A stretch of DNA of 64,000 nt from Branchiostoma lanceolatum. Lineage: Eukaryota > Chordata > Leptocardii > Amphioxiformes > Branchiostomatidae. The position numbers and the translations under genes were made by a program. Below the pieces are notes generated by a model, which was not told where the DNA came from, searched no databases, and saw only the letters and a program-made list of their open reading frames with translations. The DNA is taken from NCBI RefSeq assembly GCF_035083965.1, contig NC_089724.1:7046501-7110500 (forward strand). Direction: 5' to 3'. Position 1 is the stretch's first letter. Each line of letters opens with the position of its first letter. Shown piece by piece: positions 23,516 through 34,602 of this stretch.

Positions 23516-26500
23516 GTGAGAAAAAGTAGCTATAAGACTAAGCGGAAGAGAGAAAAGTTGTTTACCAAGTTTGAAGCTCTGATTTATTTGAGCTTCCTTT
23601 GATAACAAGGTAGGGGACACATTTTTAAGAAACGAGATTGCTGAAGTCATAACAGTGAAGGGACCGTTTCAAGCAGTTCCGGTGAATTCGCTATGCCGTT
23701 ATGTTCATGTTGAGCGCTAAGTCGTGTCTATTTTGTACGGTGCACAGCATATCTGTGCTCATTTTTAAGGACAGGATTTTTCTTTGCACATGTCAAAGTT
23801 CCTTCGCGCACTTCTCGTACAGTACTACACTGTAGTTGTTTGAGTGTCACCACTCTCGCACAGGTGTTTCACATTCCTTGGTTGTGCTTGTGCCTAAGCA
23901 TGCAAAGTTTGTAACACCGGGGCCAACTAGTCACTCCGCCATGTGTGCCACGCTTGCATCCAACCAGGGTATTTCCCTGACGTCATCTTCACGCTGGCAT
24001 GGAAACGTCACGTCTTTTCAGACACGCGTCAACCAACACGCCCCCTGGGCACGCCTAACTGCAATACCACTATATACCGCACCACGGCGCGGCGGCACTC
24101 GTCAGCTGCGCGCGGCAAAAAAGGGCGGCGTTTGGGAAAAAGGGTATTTTGGAGGCGATTAATACCGCACATGTCTCTGAAGTTTCAATCACAAATCTAT
24201 TGCATATCTAGCTTCTATTTCATTTCCTAAAGAGTTCAGGAAAATCTTTAAATAAAATCCTCATTTTGAATTGATAAACCATTCAAATCCACGGTCACGT
24301 TCGTCCTATGGAAACTTGTCGTATGATTTTCCGCGAGTCTTTATATTTGATTTCTCATAGCCGAACGTCAACAAGTATCTACGACAACCTTTTCGTTATA
24401 CGACGGCTATACTTACTTGCCGTGCGACGAATGTGGCATAATTTTTTGGCGCCGCCTCAGGGGTGCAGCCTTTAGTATCGTACTGCGATCAAGTTGGCAA
24501 TCCTATAATATTCTAGGAATTCCACGAACGCATTTCCTAGGTAGTTCGTTTTTGGCTACAACTTGTTATTTGTATGCTTCCTATGTATGGATCTGTATAT
24601 AGTTTGTTTGTTTTATTCAGATTTGATTTTTACAAATTTTACACAAATCTCCATGGCGTCCGCCTACATTAAACACAATTAAATCAATTACTGGAACAAA
24701 ACTTATTCAGTGGTTAGGCAGTGAATTGAAACAAAAATGATTTGACGAACTTAGAAATGAGTGGGAGAGGTTAGAGGTGAACTTAAATAACGGAGACATA
24801 ATGTGGATATTGTATAAATATCAGTGTAAGAACAAAGATCTCCGTTTCGTAACCCGAAACAAACTTGACCTTTGGTTCCAGAGGAAGCAAACAACTTCTG
24901 ATGATGATGGACGCCGGCTTTGATAGAGGAGCATGTAACGACTGGTCTGGACTGAATGTGCCACATCCCCAGCAGGGCCCGTCCATGTCAAAAATTGCTG
25001 AGGTAATCTCTTCTCTACAATTCTTCCTTTATCCTTTCCCCCCTCCACTTATCCCTCACCTTCACCACCCCCCACCCCCCAGACGCACAGAAAAACGCTG
25101 CTTCGCTCGACCCATAATTTCTAGATTTTATACAACAGACTTAATAATTTTGTCACTTTAAAAGAAACTTTCATGACGAAGCCCAAATGTTGTACGATGA
25201 TTCATAATTATCTTTTATGAACTTTATTCCCAAGCTGACCCGGCTGTCCATTGAGCAGTCGACCACAGAAGGCTCCACGACCTTGTTCACTTGCATGGAG
25301 ACCAGATACACGGCCCTGCCCTCCTGCTCTGACGTCATGTCCGGCGGGATACTGACCACTGACGGGAGTTCCGCTAGCACACTGGTGGGCGCACAACTGG
25401 ACTCGGTTCTGGATACGTGCTTAACGGATCTGAATCGGAGCAAGAAGAGGGATATGTGTTGCATCCTATCCTTGTCAGACGGTAGGCTTATCGTCCATAA
25501 TTCTTTCTTACATCCCTCCATCCCTCTCTCCTTCCTTTCTTCCGTCTTGTATTCCTTTCTTCCTTCCCTTCCTCCCTCTATCAGTCTTTTCGTCCTTCTG
25601 TCCTTCTAGTCTTCCTTCCTCCCTTCCCCCTCCTTCCTACCTTCCTTCCTACCATCTTTCCTTCCCTCCTTCCCCTTCCTTGTAACCGTCATGTGTCGTT
25701 TCTGTTTCCCTCCAGACGTTGCCAGTTGGACCCCACAGAACGTGCACGACTGGTTGGAGTGGGCGGGGAAGGAGCACGGACTCCCGCAGGACGAACTGGC
25801 GCAGGCGCTCACCAACTTCGACAACCAACAGCTGACGGGCCTCGAACTCTGCAGTTTGTCTCTGGAGAGCTTCTGTTCGCTGTTTCCCAGAGACAGCGGC
25901 GGAGACATTGTGTACGGACTACTGCAGGACTGGAAAGGTGCGGGTCGAGTATTGTTGGTTCAGTGCGTTCGTCATCAGATGATACATGTATACTATGAGA
26001 GTAATTAGGCGGAGGTGGGGGTAGCTTCAATGTTTTAAAAGGCTCAGTTGGCGATATCATCCGATATTTCCTCTCACAAAATTGATGTGTGCCCATAGTC
26101 TCCCTCCCTACTTAATGATCACAGTCTACTGTGTCGACATTCTATCACACCTTATCATTTCTTACAATAAAGTCGTTCGCGATTCCAAGTAGGCATGTGC
26201 AGCGACATGTATTGTGGGCAAGGCAAAGGCCCCTTAGACATAAGCAAAATACGTCTGGACATATTGTTTTTCAAATCTAGACAATGATCAAGACGAGAAC
26301 TGTTTACAAGTAAGTGGCCTTTACCTTTGAACTTGCGCGTGCGTACTCGGAATTGTGAAGGACCTTATTGTTTAATTACATTGTCCTAAGAATCTTATGT
26401 TGCACCTTTCTTCTTTGCATTTTATCTATCTCACCATACCCATCGCTCTTCTACCCCGATGTCCGCAGACGACTTTACCGAGACCTTCACGACTGCACCT

Positions 26501-29500
26501 CCCTACGCACCCACGACCTTTCCCGCCGACCCCGAACAGACACACCCGGAGATCATCATCGGCAATCCCATGCTCTCAGGTACGGCATGTAGTACTGACT
26601 GTACTGCACACATTGTGCCAATGAGGCGCTGTGAATAACGAAATGTGCCAGTGTCATCAATGACACTACAAGATAGAACATATAATAAAGAACTAGAAAT
26701 ATGATGTGTAACATTCGATGTTCATAACATTCAGAAGGGTGTAAATTTTGTACAAATGTCTAATCTTCAATCAGGAAATGTGGAAAAATCTTGGTCCCAT
26801 ATAAAGCACTTTCAAAAGATGATAACGCAAGACACATGTTTTATTGCAATCAACAATCGATGAAGTAATGACATACATGTATATTTTCTGTTATACGTCA
26901 ACTAGGTTTGACTTCTTTTTCCCTGCCCGAAGCAGCTTTAGCCTTTTTCTGCTCAGAAATCACGTCAAACCTTTTACTTTACCTAATCAGGGAGTCGCAA
27001 CAAAATCCTGTGTTTACTTTAAGTGGAGTTTTTTTTTTTTTTCTTTCAAATAGTAGCCTCCCCAAAACGTCGCCGGATGGAACGAACGAACGAACGAACG
27101 AACGAACGAACGAACGAACGAACGAACGAACGAACGAACGAACGAACAAACAAGCAAATGAATAAACAAACGAACGAACAAGCAAACAAACAAACAAACG
27201 GTTTATTTTGTTTAAAACCACCTATTCCAGGACATGTCCAGTGGAGCGCACCCAGCGGTTACTGCTTGAACAGCACGGACCCCCGTCAGCGGTACGGTAG
27301 CGTTGGCACCTGCAGTACCGGCACTATCTCGCCAGATGTCAGCTCCAGCACGGACGGGTGCTGCTCCCAGACCGTCAAAATTGAGATTTCGGACACGGAA
27401 GAAGACGACGTGAGCTTTAAACTTACCGCTTATAAATAGATGTATTATCATCGGTGTTTAGTAGTAGCTATTTAGGAATATAAAAAAAAGCACATTCATT
27501 AAGCGTATGTTCTCCATAAGTGTATAGCTCGATAAAAGGAACAGTACTGTATAAGGTACCGTTCTGATAAAATAGATACATATACAGAATATATACTAGG
27601 ATTTGAAACTAACTGTATCCGTTTTCCTGTACAAAAACCACGATATGGTCTTTTGTACAGTCAATGAAAATTGTTTGAGCTTTTCTTCATTCCGACCATG
27701 CTCTGTGTTGCAACTTTGTTTCCTCTAATATTCCTTCGTAACAGATGCAAATCAGCCCTAGATGAGCTATTAGATTATATGACGTTTGGCCAATAGCGCC
27801 TCCTAGCAATTCAACATGAAACATCACTTACACCCCTTTGTCCTTCCCTTGGCACATATGCAGGAGATCGACTTGAACTACCTTCGCAGCGAAGGCTGGA
27901 GGAACCCTGTACCCACCACATCTAGACCGGGATATCCGAAAAGTAACTAAGTGATAATAGATCTCAATCTTCTTCAGTTAGGATTTCTAACTTCTATGAT
28001 TAATGTAAATCAACTATTAGCTACAACTTCTTGAAACCTTGTTAAATATATTGTACCTGTGCTCAAAAATAACAACTTTCATTTCAATTGTAGAACTCAG
28101 TCTATCATCAAGTTTGAATAAGTCTAACGCCAATAGACCCCTTTCCAAATACCGCGGCCATTTTGAATCCAGGCCGAGCGCACGTGGTTCGAGCGCGGGA
28201 AAAGTCAACACCCGGTAAGACCAAGCCAGCGGTAAGGCGTCCCCAATAGAAACCAGCGTTGAGTCATCTTCGGCGGCGAGATGTTCTCCTTCTCGGTGAA
28301 ATCTATCCATATATTTGCATGGCACAAGTAGATGATATTGTTGTGGACACTTGGACTCGATCTCGGCAAGTAAAATTGTGAATTTCTGCTCCTTTTCCAC
28401 AGTTCCTGCCGGGATGTTGAACGCGCGCTACAGTGATCGAATGCTTAATATGTTTACACCGCGTGCTTGTAGTTTCCCTAATAATGTTAGCTTAAGTCGA
28501 GAAAAATCCCACAAAACAAACACTTTTCGGGCTGGGATCCTTGTAGCTAAGTTTAGGTATGACTCTTGAGCCTTTTGGTTGTCGTGACAATGCCAACATC
28601 ATCTTGAAATTACATTAGTTTGAGGGAGGGCCGTGTTTTCTGTGCAGCGTTACATCGACTTCGCTCAGCAATATCTGACATTTCCGCTGAATTTAATCCC
28701 ACAAAAAAGACATTAAGATTTAGGCTTGAGTTCAATGTCCTTTTGGGTACAAATTTGGCAGCATTCCGGCGGCTTTTAGACGATCTTTTAGGATTCCAAG
28801 AATTTAGTCTTGCGGACTCCAAGTACGTGAGTGAAGGTGCGTTTTCCACTGTATCTGACGTTTCTTTAAATCATTTTGCGCGGCAATATTTCAGATATCT
28901 GTTGACCGGATGGAACCCAAAAAACGTTAGATAATATTGACTTGAGGAGGGAAGGACCTCAGGCCGATATTTTTCCTTTTTTTTGTGGGGTTTCATCCTG
29001 TGGAAATCGAAAATATTTCCGCGAAAAGTGATGTAATGACACGCTACAAAGAAAACACGCCCCCTGCTTCACTCACGAACTTCATCAAACTAATCTTGGC
29101 ACTAAAAAATATCGTCAAAGTCAAAGGAGCCACCGAAGTTTCGTCAAATTTCTATACTCGCAAAGCCCTCAAGCCTATATTTTCACGTTTCTGCAATATC
29201 ATCCGACGGAAATTAAGATATTACGGCGCAAAGTGAAAACACTCCATCTTCACTCACGTACTTTAGGTTTTGATATTTCAGAAAACTCGTCAAAAGAAGC
29301 CGCTGAAATTCTGCTAAATTCCTAACAAGAATTAGACTCTACCAGTCTCCACGGGTTGCTAGCAATAGTAGCAATTGGCCAAATAGAGTCAAATGTATGA
29401 AGGGGGTCGGCTATGGAGATGGGGTCCAATATTGCAACCCTCCATGGCCAAAGTCCCGCGGCAAATGATCTCCCCGTAGCCGGCGCGGTTAGTCTGGTAG

Positions 29501-32500
29501 AGACTAAACAAAAATGACCTTAAGCTCAAGCCTACACGTCTTTCTTTGTGGGATTGCATTCAGCAGAAATGTCAAATATCGCCATGCGGGGCGATGTAAC
29601 AAGAAAGATAGGAAAAGTTAGACAGAAAAGAAAGAAAGGCTAGACAGAACACACGACCCCCTCTCAACGCGTGTTTTCCCAGGCGAAGTTTGCATGGACC
29701 AAAATTACGGTCACAACCGGTAAAATTCTGTATATGTCTAAGTAGCTATAAGGATCGCAGCCCGAAAAGTGTATGTTTTGTGGGATTTTTCTCGACTTTA
29801 GCTAACGTTATTAGGGAAACTACAAGCACGCGGTGTAAACATATTAGCATTCGATCACCGTAGCGCGCGTTCAACATCCCGGCAGGAACTGTGGAAAAGG
29901 AGCAGAAATTCGCAATTTTACTGGCCGATATCGAGTCCAAGTGTCCACTACAATATCATCTACTTGTGCCATGCAAATATATGGATGGATTTCACCGAGA
30001 AGGAGAACATCTCGCCGCCGAAGATGACTCAACGCCGGTTTCTATTGGGGACGCCTTACCGCTGGCTTGGTCTTACCGGGTGTTGACTTTTCCCGCGCTC
30101 GAACCACATGCGCTCGGCCTGGATTCAAAATGGCCGCGGTATTTGGAAAGGGGTCTATTGCAACAAACTGTCCACCTGGTGATTACAGATGTATGAAGTC
30201 GAGAGAGAGAGAGAACTTATTTGCTCGACAATTGTACAATGTATATCAACGTATATGTCACAGCATCCTCGTTCACCAGGACCCTTCCGCTCCACGTTAC
30301 ATCGCTCGCAGAAAGGGCCCTGGTAACACGGGATGGCATCCATGGTTATTACGATATCGCCACCAAAACAGCTTCAGCCAATCAGAGGGGTTAAAACCCG
30401 TTTGCTTCCTCTCATCGGAAGCAAGCGCGCAAAGAACGCTGGGAAGCTATCAACCAATCAGGTTACGTGTTACTGCTAGCTCATTAATTATTCATGAGCT
30501 ACAACTGCCGTTTGTCCCAAATAAGGGTTAGCTCATTAACTATTCATGAGCTACAACTGCCGTTTGTCCCAAATAAGGGTTAGCTCATTAATTATTCATC
30601 AGCAAGTCTGGTCGACCTGCAATAACCATGGATGCCATCCCGTGTTACCAGGGCCCTTTCTGCGAGCGATGTAACGTGGAGCGGAAGGGTCCTGGTGAAC
30701 GAGGATGATGTCACAGTAGAGATGGCGATTCAGGACAATCGGCGATTGTCCTAGGACAGATCGCGATCGCCATTTGTCCTAGGACAGACTGCGATCGCGA
30801 TCTGTCCTAGGACAATCGCCGATTCTACTAGTAGAGATTGCGATCGCAATCTGTCCTAGGACAAACGGCGATCGCGATCTGTCCTAGGACAATCGCTGAT
30901 TCTACTAGTAGAGACTGCGATCGCAATCTGTCCTAGGACAAACGACGATTCTACTTGGACAAGTTTGCGATCGCGATCTGTCCTAGGACAATCGCCGATT
31001 CTACTAGTAGAGATTGCGATCGCAATCTGTCCTAGGACAAACGGCGATCCAAACTTAATGATGTTAAGATAAAGGAAACAGCAATATCTTGTATAATCCA
31101 TGATTTTATTTGGTATTTACAAATTCTGAGATTGATATTTTGATTCCTGTTTAATCACTTTACAATTGTTATTGTTCTCCTATGGTTGTGAATTCAATAG
31201 GTGTGAAACTGAGTAATATCTTAACACCTCAAAATTTGCATACTGAAACATTGTTGGATCACCTTCTTCCAACTGACATCTTTCACACATTATCAAAATT
31301 TTGTCACTCAACTTAATCAGAAATTACTTTATCAGAAAACATACTCATTCATCCATTATAAAATATGAAGTAATTCACCTAAAATAGTTGATAATTATGA
31401 AATGTAGGTAGTATGCTAAACCTGATTGAAATGTTGTGCAACGATTCATTCTATTTTCTAAAGCATTTCCATCTATCAGAATTTGTCCAGGCAAGTAGAA
31501 TCGCCGTTTGTCCTAGGACAGATTGCGATCGCAAGATCGCAATCTCTACTAGTAGAATCGGCGATTGTCCTAGGACAGATCGCGATCGCAAACTTGTCCA
31601 AGTAGAATCGCCGTTTGTCCTAGGACAGATTGCGATCGCAATCTCTACTAGTAGAATCGGCGATTGTCCTAGGACAGATCGCGATCGCAAGCTTGTCCAA
31701 GTAGAATCGCCGTTTGTCCTAGGACAGATTGCGATCGCAATCTCTACTAGTAGAATCGGCGATTGTCCTAGGACAGATCGCGATCGCAGTCTGTCCTAGG
31801 ACAAACAGCGATCGCGATCTGTCCTAGGACAATCGCCGATTGTCCTGAATCGCCATCTCTACTGTGACATATACATCAATGGTAGTTGAGCTATTGCTAA
31901 AATCTACCACATTTTAAAGCACTGCTCTATCTTATGAATAACAGTAAAGGCAATCGAACTTAACATACTGATAACGGCATGCTGCGTCAGGAGTGTATAG
32001 CGTTGTCTCGGTCTTGCTTACAGTTGTATATGACATGGCCTACATGTACATAGGTAGGTGGATATATGAGCAGGACGTGATAGTTTTTGACTCTAAATGT
32101 TTCTAACTATAGATAACCTTGTTATTCCAGAGCGCAGGAGCGGCGGCCAGCCCATCCTGTGGCTGTTTCTACATGACTGTCTCGCCAAGCCCGAGGAGTG
32201 GTCTCACGCCATCAAATGGATCAACAGGAAGGAAGGGATCTTCCAGTTTTCTTCAGAACACAAGGAAAAGGTGAGATCTGGACGACATTATGCACATACA
32301 CTTGCATATACAGCACAAGCGGACAGCCTGACATTGACTTGTTCTTCTCTACTAATTAACTTAATAAGTCGTAATGAGCGTTAAAGTGGCGGTAAAAATA
32401 ATCGGCAGAAAAACGCTGTGCCTGAATTGTAGGTATGAGGAGCTCAAATTCAGAATTCTGCAAAATTCTGCAATATGTAGTTTGTGCGGTATACCAACCT

Positions 32501-32707
32501 GATGACACTCTTCACGGAGCAGTATGACCAATATTTAATCACCTACAGGTTGCTATCAAATGGGGTGAGATCAAAGGGAACCGCTGTCTCATGTCTTACC
32601 AGAAGATGGCGCGCTCCCTGAGGAACTACTCCAACAACAACATCGTCATGAAGAAAGTGCGCAGGAAGCTGCAGTACCAGTTCCTGCCGCAATGGATTCA
32701 CATGTAG
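23439..32707 (+). CDS. ETS-family transcription factor with Pointed (SAM_PNT) domain, SPDEF/ESE-like (9 exons)
   Basis: Exons 23439-23515, 24882-25002, 25235-25481, 25716-25937, 26469-26579, 27231-27409, 27864-27942, 32131-32270 and 32549-32707 splice with matching phases (2,0,1,1,1,0,1,0) to give 444 residues. Residues about 149-222 form a Pointed domain ([19 protein letters not shown]). Residues about 350-437 form the winged-helix ETS domain ([40 protein letters not shown]). The two arginines that read GGAA in recognition helix 3 are present (MARSLR), but the usual YYY is NYS. A SUMO-type motif with acidic tail ([12 protein letters not shown]) lies just before residue 319. The [11 protein letters not shown] segment recalls SPDEF. 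The protein should act in the nucleus at GGAA/T sites. Exact orthology is not settled by eye. Confidence 0.88.
23516..24881 (+). other. ETS gene intron 1
   Basis: This intron contains a GC-rich, CpG-containing patch at about 23930-24170 with CRE- and TATA-like motifs (separate entry). No coding exon with good borders was found. Confidence 0.5.
23978..24076 (+). promoter_or_regulatory. Candidate second promoter or enhancer in ETS intron 1
   Basis: A perfect CRE (TGACGTCA, 23978-23985) and an AACGTCACGTC are followed by TATATA at 24071-24076. A CpG-rich stretch (GCGCGGCGGC, GCTGCGCGCGGC) lies where a start site would fall. A transcript from here could start translation at the ATGATGATG at 24901 and give a protein 32 residues shorter. 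Inference from motif order. Confidence 0.35.
24882..25002 (+). CDS. ETS gene exon 2
   Basis: The acceptor is TTGGTTCCAG. Frame: [20 protein letters not shown], then [13 protein letters not shown] and SMSKIAE. The donor is GCTGAG|GTAATC, phase 0. Three consecutive ATG codons at 24901 offer an alternative start. Confidence 0.75.
25235..25481 (+). CDS. ETS gene exon 3
   Basis: The acceptor is TTCCCAAG at 25234 and the donor AGACG|GTAGGC, phase 1. It encodes a Ser/Thr-rich linker ending in [14 protein letters not shown] and MCCILSLSD, immediately before the Pointed domain. Confidence 0.75.
25503..25690 (+). repeat. Pyrimidine-rich (TCCTT)n microsatellite
   Basis: CCTTCCTTCC/CCCTCC-type degenerate repeats fill the intron between ETS exons 3 and 4. 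They leave only a short unique sequence before the exon 4 acceptor and may act as its extended polypyrimidine tract. Confidence 0.85.
25716..25937 (+). CDS. ETS gene exon 4 (Pointed domain)
   Basis: The acceptor is TTCCCTCCAG. The frame [46 protein letters not shown] has the hallmark SAM_PNT pattern. The donor is GGAAAG|GTGCGG, phase 1 at both ends. Confidence 0.88.
26469..26579 (+). CDS. ETS gene exon 5
   Basis: The acceptor is TGTCCGCAG and the donor TCTCAG|GTACGG, phase 1-1. It encodes a Pro/Thr-rich linker ([18 protein letters not shown], then IIIGNPMLS). The phase 1-1 design makes it skippable without loss of frame. Confidence 0.7.
27079..27170 (+). repeat. (AACG)n tetranucleotide microsatellite
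   Basis: Nearly perfect GAACGAACG repeats, grading into AACA units up to about 27200. It lies in the intron just before ETS exon 6. Confidence 0.9.
27231..27409 (+). CDS. ETS gene exon 6
   Basis: The acceptor is CTATTCCAG and the donor ACGAC|GTGAGC. The frame ends [14 protein letters not shown], a SUMO-type site with an acidic tail. Phase 1 in, 0 out. Confidence 0.75.
27864..27942 (+). CDS. ETS gene exon 7
   Basis: The acceptor is CATATGCAG. It encodes [20 protein letters not shown] and RPGYPK. The donor is GAAAA|GTAACT, phase 1. A short linker just before the ETS domain. Confidence 0.7.
28131..30160. mobile_element. Long-TIR DNA element (arms of about 430 bp)
   Basis: The left end CAATAGACCCCTTTCC and right end GGAAAGGGGTCTATTG are perfect inverted repeats. 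Similarity continues for about 430 bases on each side (28131-28565 against about 29730-30160). The interior of about 1.2 kb is unique. Each arm contains an open frame of about 90 codons starting MEKEQKF, but the two copies differ mostly by amino-acid replacements, so selection is not indicated. Confidence 0.8.
30257..30716. repeat. Inverted repeat with 95-bp arms and internal 56-bp tandem repeat
   Basis: The arms 30257-30351 and 30622-30716 mirror each other (TCACAGCATCCTCGTTCACC..AACACGGGATGGCATCC). The loop contains about 2.3 copies of a 56-base unit (TAGCTCATTAATTATTCATG..TGTCCCAAATAAGGGT) at about 30473-30600, and two CCAATCAG boxes. Confidence 0.75.
30709..31869. repeat. Palindromic array of TGTCCTAGGACA and GCGATCGC units
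   Basis: The segment is a large inverted repeat: arms of about 340 bases (30709-31050 and 31489-31869) around a unique AT-rich centre of about 440 bases. Each arm holds eight TCCTAGGA and seven GCGATCGC octamers plus CTACTAGTAG. All of these are palindromes, spaced by AATCGCCG-type half-sites. The right arm has a period of about 99 bases. The ends TGTCACAGTAGAGATGGCG and CGCCATCTCTACTGTGACA match perfectly. Confidence 0.85.
32131..32270 (+). CDS. ETS gene exon 8 (first half of ETS domain)
   Basis: The acceptor is TTATTCCAG. It encodes [20 protein letters not shown], then [19 protein letters not shown] and SSEHKEK. The Trp residues of helix 1 and helix 2 are present. The donor is GAAAAG|GTGAGA, phase 0. 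Confidence 0.9.
32549..32707 (+). CDS. ETS gene exon 9 (recognition helix and C-terminus)
   Basis: The acceptor is ACCTACAG. It encodes [20 protein letters not shown], then [20 protein letters not shown] and [12 protein letters not shown], and a TAG stop. The protein ends directly after the ETS fold, as in SPDEF and ESE proteins. Confidence 0.9.
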   Translation, partial: VAIKWGEIKGNRCLMSYQKMARSLRNYSNNNIVMKKVRRKLQYQFLPQWIHM

Positions 32708-33006
32708 CCTTAGACCACATGTCCGGCCCTGTTCACACTCGGTAAAACCTATGCAAATCAATTCGCTTAGAGGGCCAATTGTAGTTTTCTAGGTCAACAA
32801 GGCCCCTTGGAAGAATTGATTCGCTTATATTTTACCAGGTGTGAACAGGGCCAAAATGTGACCAGTTGTATTTCTGTTTCACTTGTGATTATATGTACAA
32901 CAATACAAGGTCACAAATTGTTTTTATATACAAATATAATGGAGCACTTTATATTGATCAGGGATTGTGACAACCATGCCCGTGACGTAGGAAGTCGGGC
33001 GAAATG

Positions 33007-33170
33007 TAATCTCCAAGCAGATCTACCGGTTGCAATGCAGTATCAAAACCTGTGGCCAGCCTGTAGCCTGTACTGCGCATGACTTGCCACCGATAAATGT
33101 GCTTGTGGCTTTGGATACTGGTTGGACCTTTTGATATTGCCATGCTACCGATAGATCTGGTTGGAGATTA
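33007..33170. repeat. MITE of the CTCCAAGCAGA-terminus family
   Basis: TAATCTCCAAGCAGATCTAC at 33007 is mirrored by ACCGATAGATCTGGTTGGAG up to 33170. Confidence 0.7.
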
Positions 33171-34405
33171 TGGAATATGTAGTTCATTCCAATTCACCTA
33201 AACAAATGAATGTACTTAATATAGACTTGGTGTTTTTTTGTGGAGCCACATATCATCCCAGTTTTTCCTCTTATTTTTCCGCAGTTACCATGTACAAGCG
33301 CTGTAGGTGCTTTTCTCATACCCAAGAAGCCATCCTATCCCATCTAGATTAGAGAGGCATACATTTTTAGGGCTTTCAAGGAACAGAAACTTATCGACTT
33401 CAAACGTTTGAAATTGCTGATTTAGTACTAAAGTGGAACCTGGCGCTGGGCGCTGTTTGAAAGACATCGAAAATAGTTTTAGGTGGTACATTAAGTAAGA
33501 GTAAGGGTAGTGGATAAGGTGAAAATATTAATCTTTGATATACTTTCTGCTGAACTATTTTGGGACATATCTCAGAATGAAACTGTATGTGATGCTTTTT
33601 CACGAATAACAAAGAAAGTGTATGTTGTCACTCGACTGATGAAAAGGGGGTGGCACATGTGCACTGCAATGTATCCTCAATATAAGGTCTCATTCATGTA
33701 TCATTCCGAGTGGATACAGTCCTGGGGTTTGAGTGGTGTGGTCGTACGCTTGCAGCTGGAAAGTGCCGGCACCTTTTGTGCGGGGTAGCTGATTAAGTGC
33801 AGTTTGTAATTGTCATAAACAGAGATTGCATGTTGTGAAGTTGTTGGAAGTTTTTTTTCTTAGAATGGTGAAAGATAAATGTGCTAAACATAGCATGAAT
33901 AACCTTAGCGCATCTCCATAGCTTCATTAGGAACGCGCCCATGTAAAACACGTATTATACATAGAAGTCTACGGGAAGAAAAAAACTAGTGAATGAGACC
34001 ATGATAGCTAAATCTACCTGTACTTTTGTCTACCAACAATTGCTGTCGGCCATCCAAAGTTAGAGGCCGTCTCATAATTTCCACGTCGTTTCAAATCGTA
34101 TCACATATCGTTTGGCTCCACACTTTGACGTCTCGACATTCATTTCAAAACAATCACAAAAGGTAATCATTGTAAACAAAACTATTCCAGTTGGAACACA
34201 GGTGTGTGGACGAAATGGATGATGATTTTTGTAAGCTGTTCGATCATTTGTTTACGTTTGTGTACACATGGTTGTACAGAAGTATTCACACCCAGTACAG
34301 TAACATATTAAGTACCGCCCCACAGACATTCACAGGGGATGGACCAGTAATAACCACGACTGGGTCGATTCGGTGGAGGCATGCCAAAAGTCATTATTAA
34401 CTTGA

Positions 34406-34602
34406 TGACAACACAACGCAACACAACCTAGGACAACACAACACACAACGGAACACAGCACAAAATAGAACAGCACAACACAGCACAACACAACACCACA
34501 CAACACAATATAACACAACAGAACACAACACAACACGGCACAACACAACACTACACGGCACAACACAACACAATACGGCACAACACAACACAACAGAACA
34601 CA
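34406..34602 (+). repeat. (CAACA)n microsatellite
   Basis: About 195 bases of ACACAACACA units with scattered substitutions. It generates artefactual Cys/Val-rich frames on the minus strand. Confidence 0.9.

Larger units (their letters stand above)
27943..32130 (+). other. ETS gene intron 7, about 4.2 kb of nested repeats
   Basis: Almost the whole intron is repeat-derived: a long-TIR element (28131-30160), an inverted repeat with an internal tandem repeat (30257-30716) and the palindromic array (30709-31869). Only about 260 bases next to the ETS-domain acceptor look unique. Confidence 0.7.

Noticed and set aside
26908..27439. ERTN-repeat frame running into ETS exon 6
   Set aside because: The repeat part is the AACG microsatellite. 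The proper acceptor at 27230 and phase matching define the exon.
31413..31799. 128-codon frame with a 33-residue repeat ([14 protein letters not shown])
   Set aside because: It arises from the 99-bp period of the palindromic array. Frames are open on both strands, and there is no start context or conservation.
30709..31869. CRISPR-like array, or bacterial contamination because GCGATCGC is the cyanobacterial HIP1 word
   Set aside because: Spacers are not unique, units are palindromic and arranged as an inverted pair, and the segment sits between matching exons of one eukaryotic gene.
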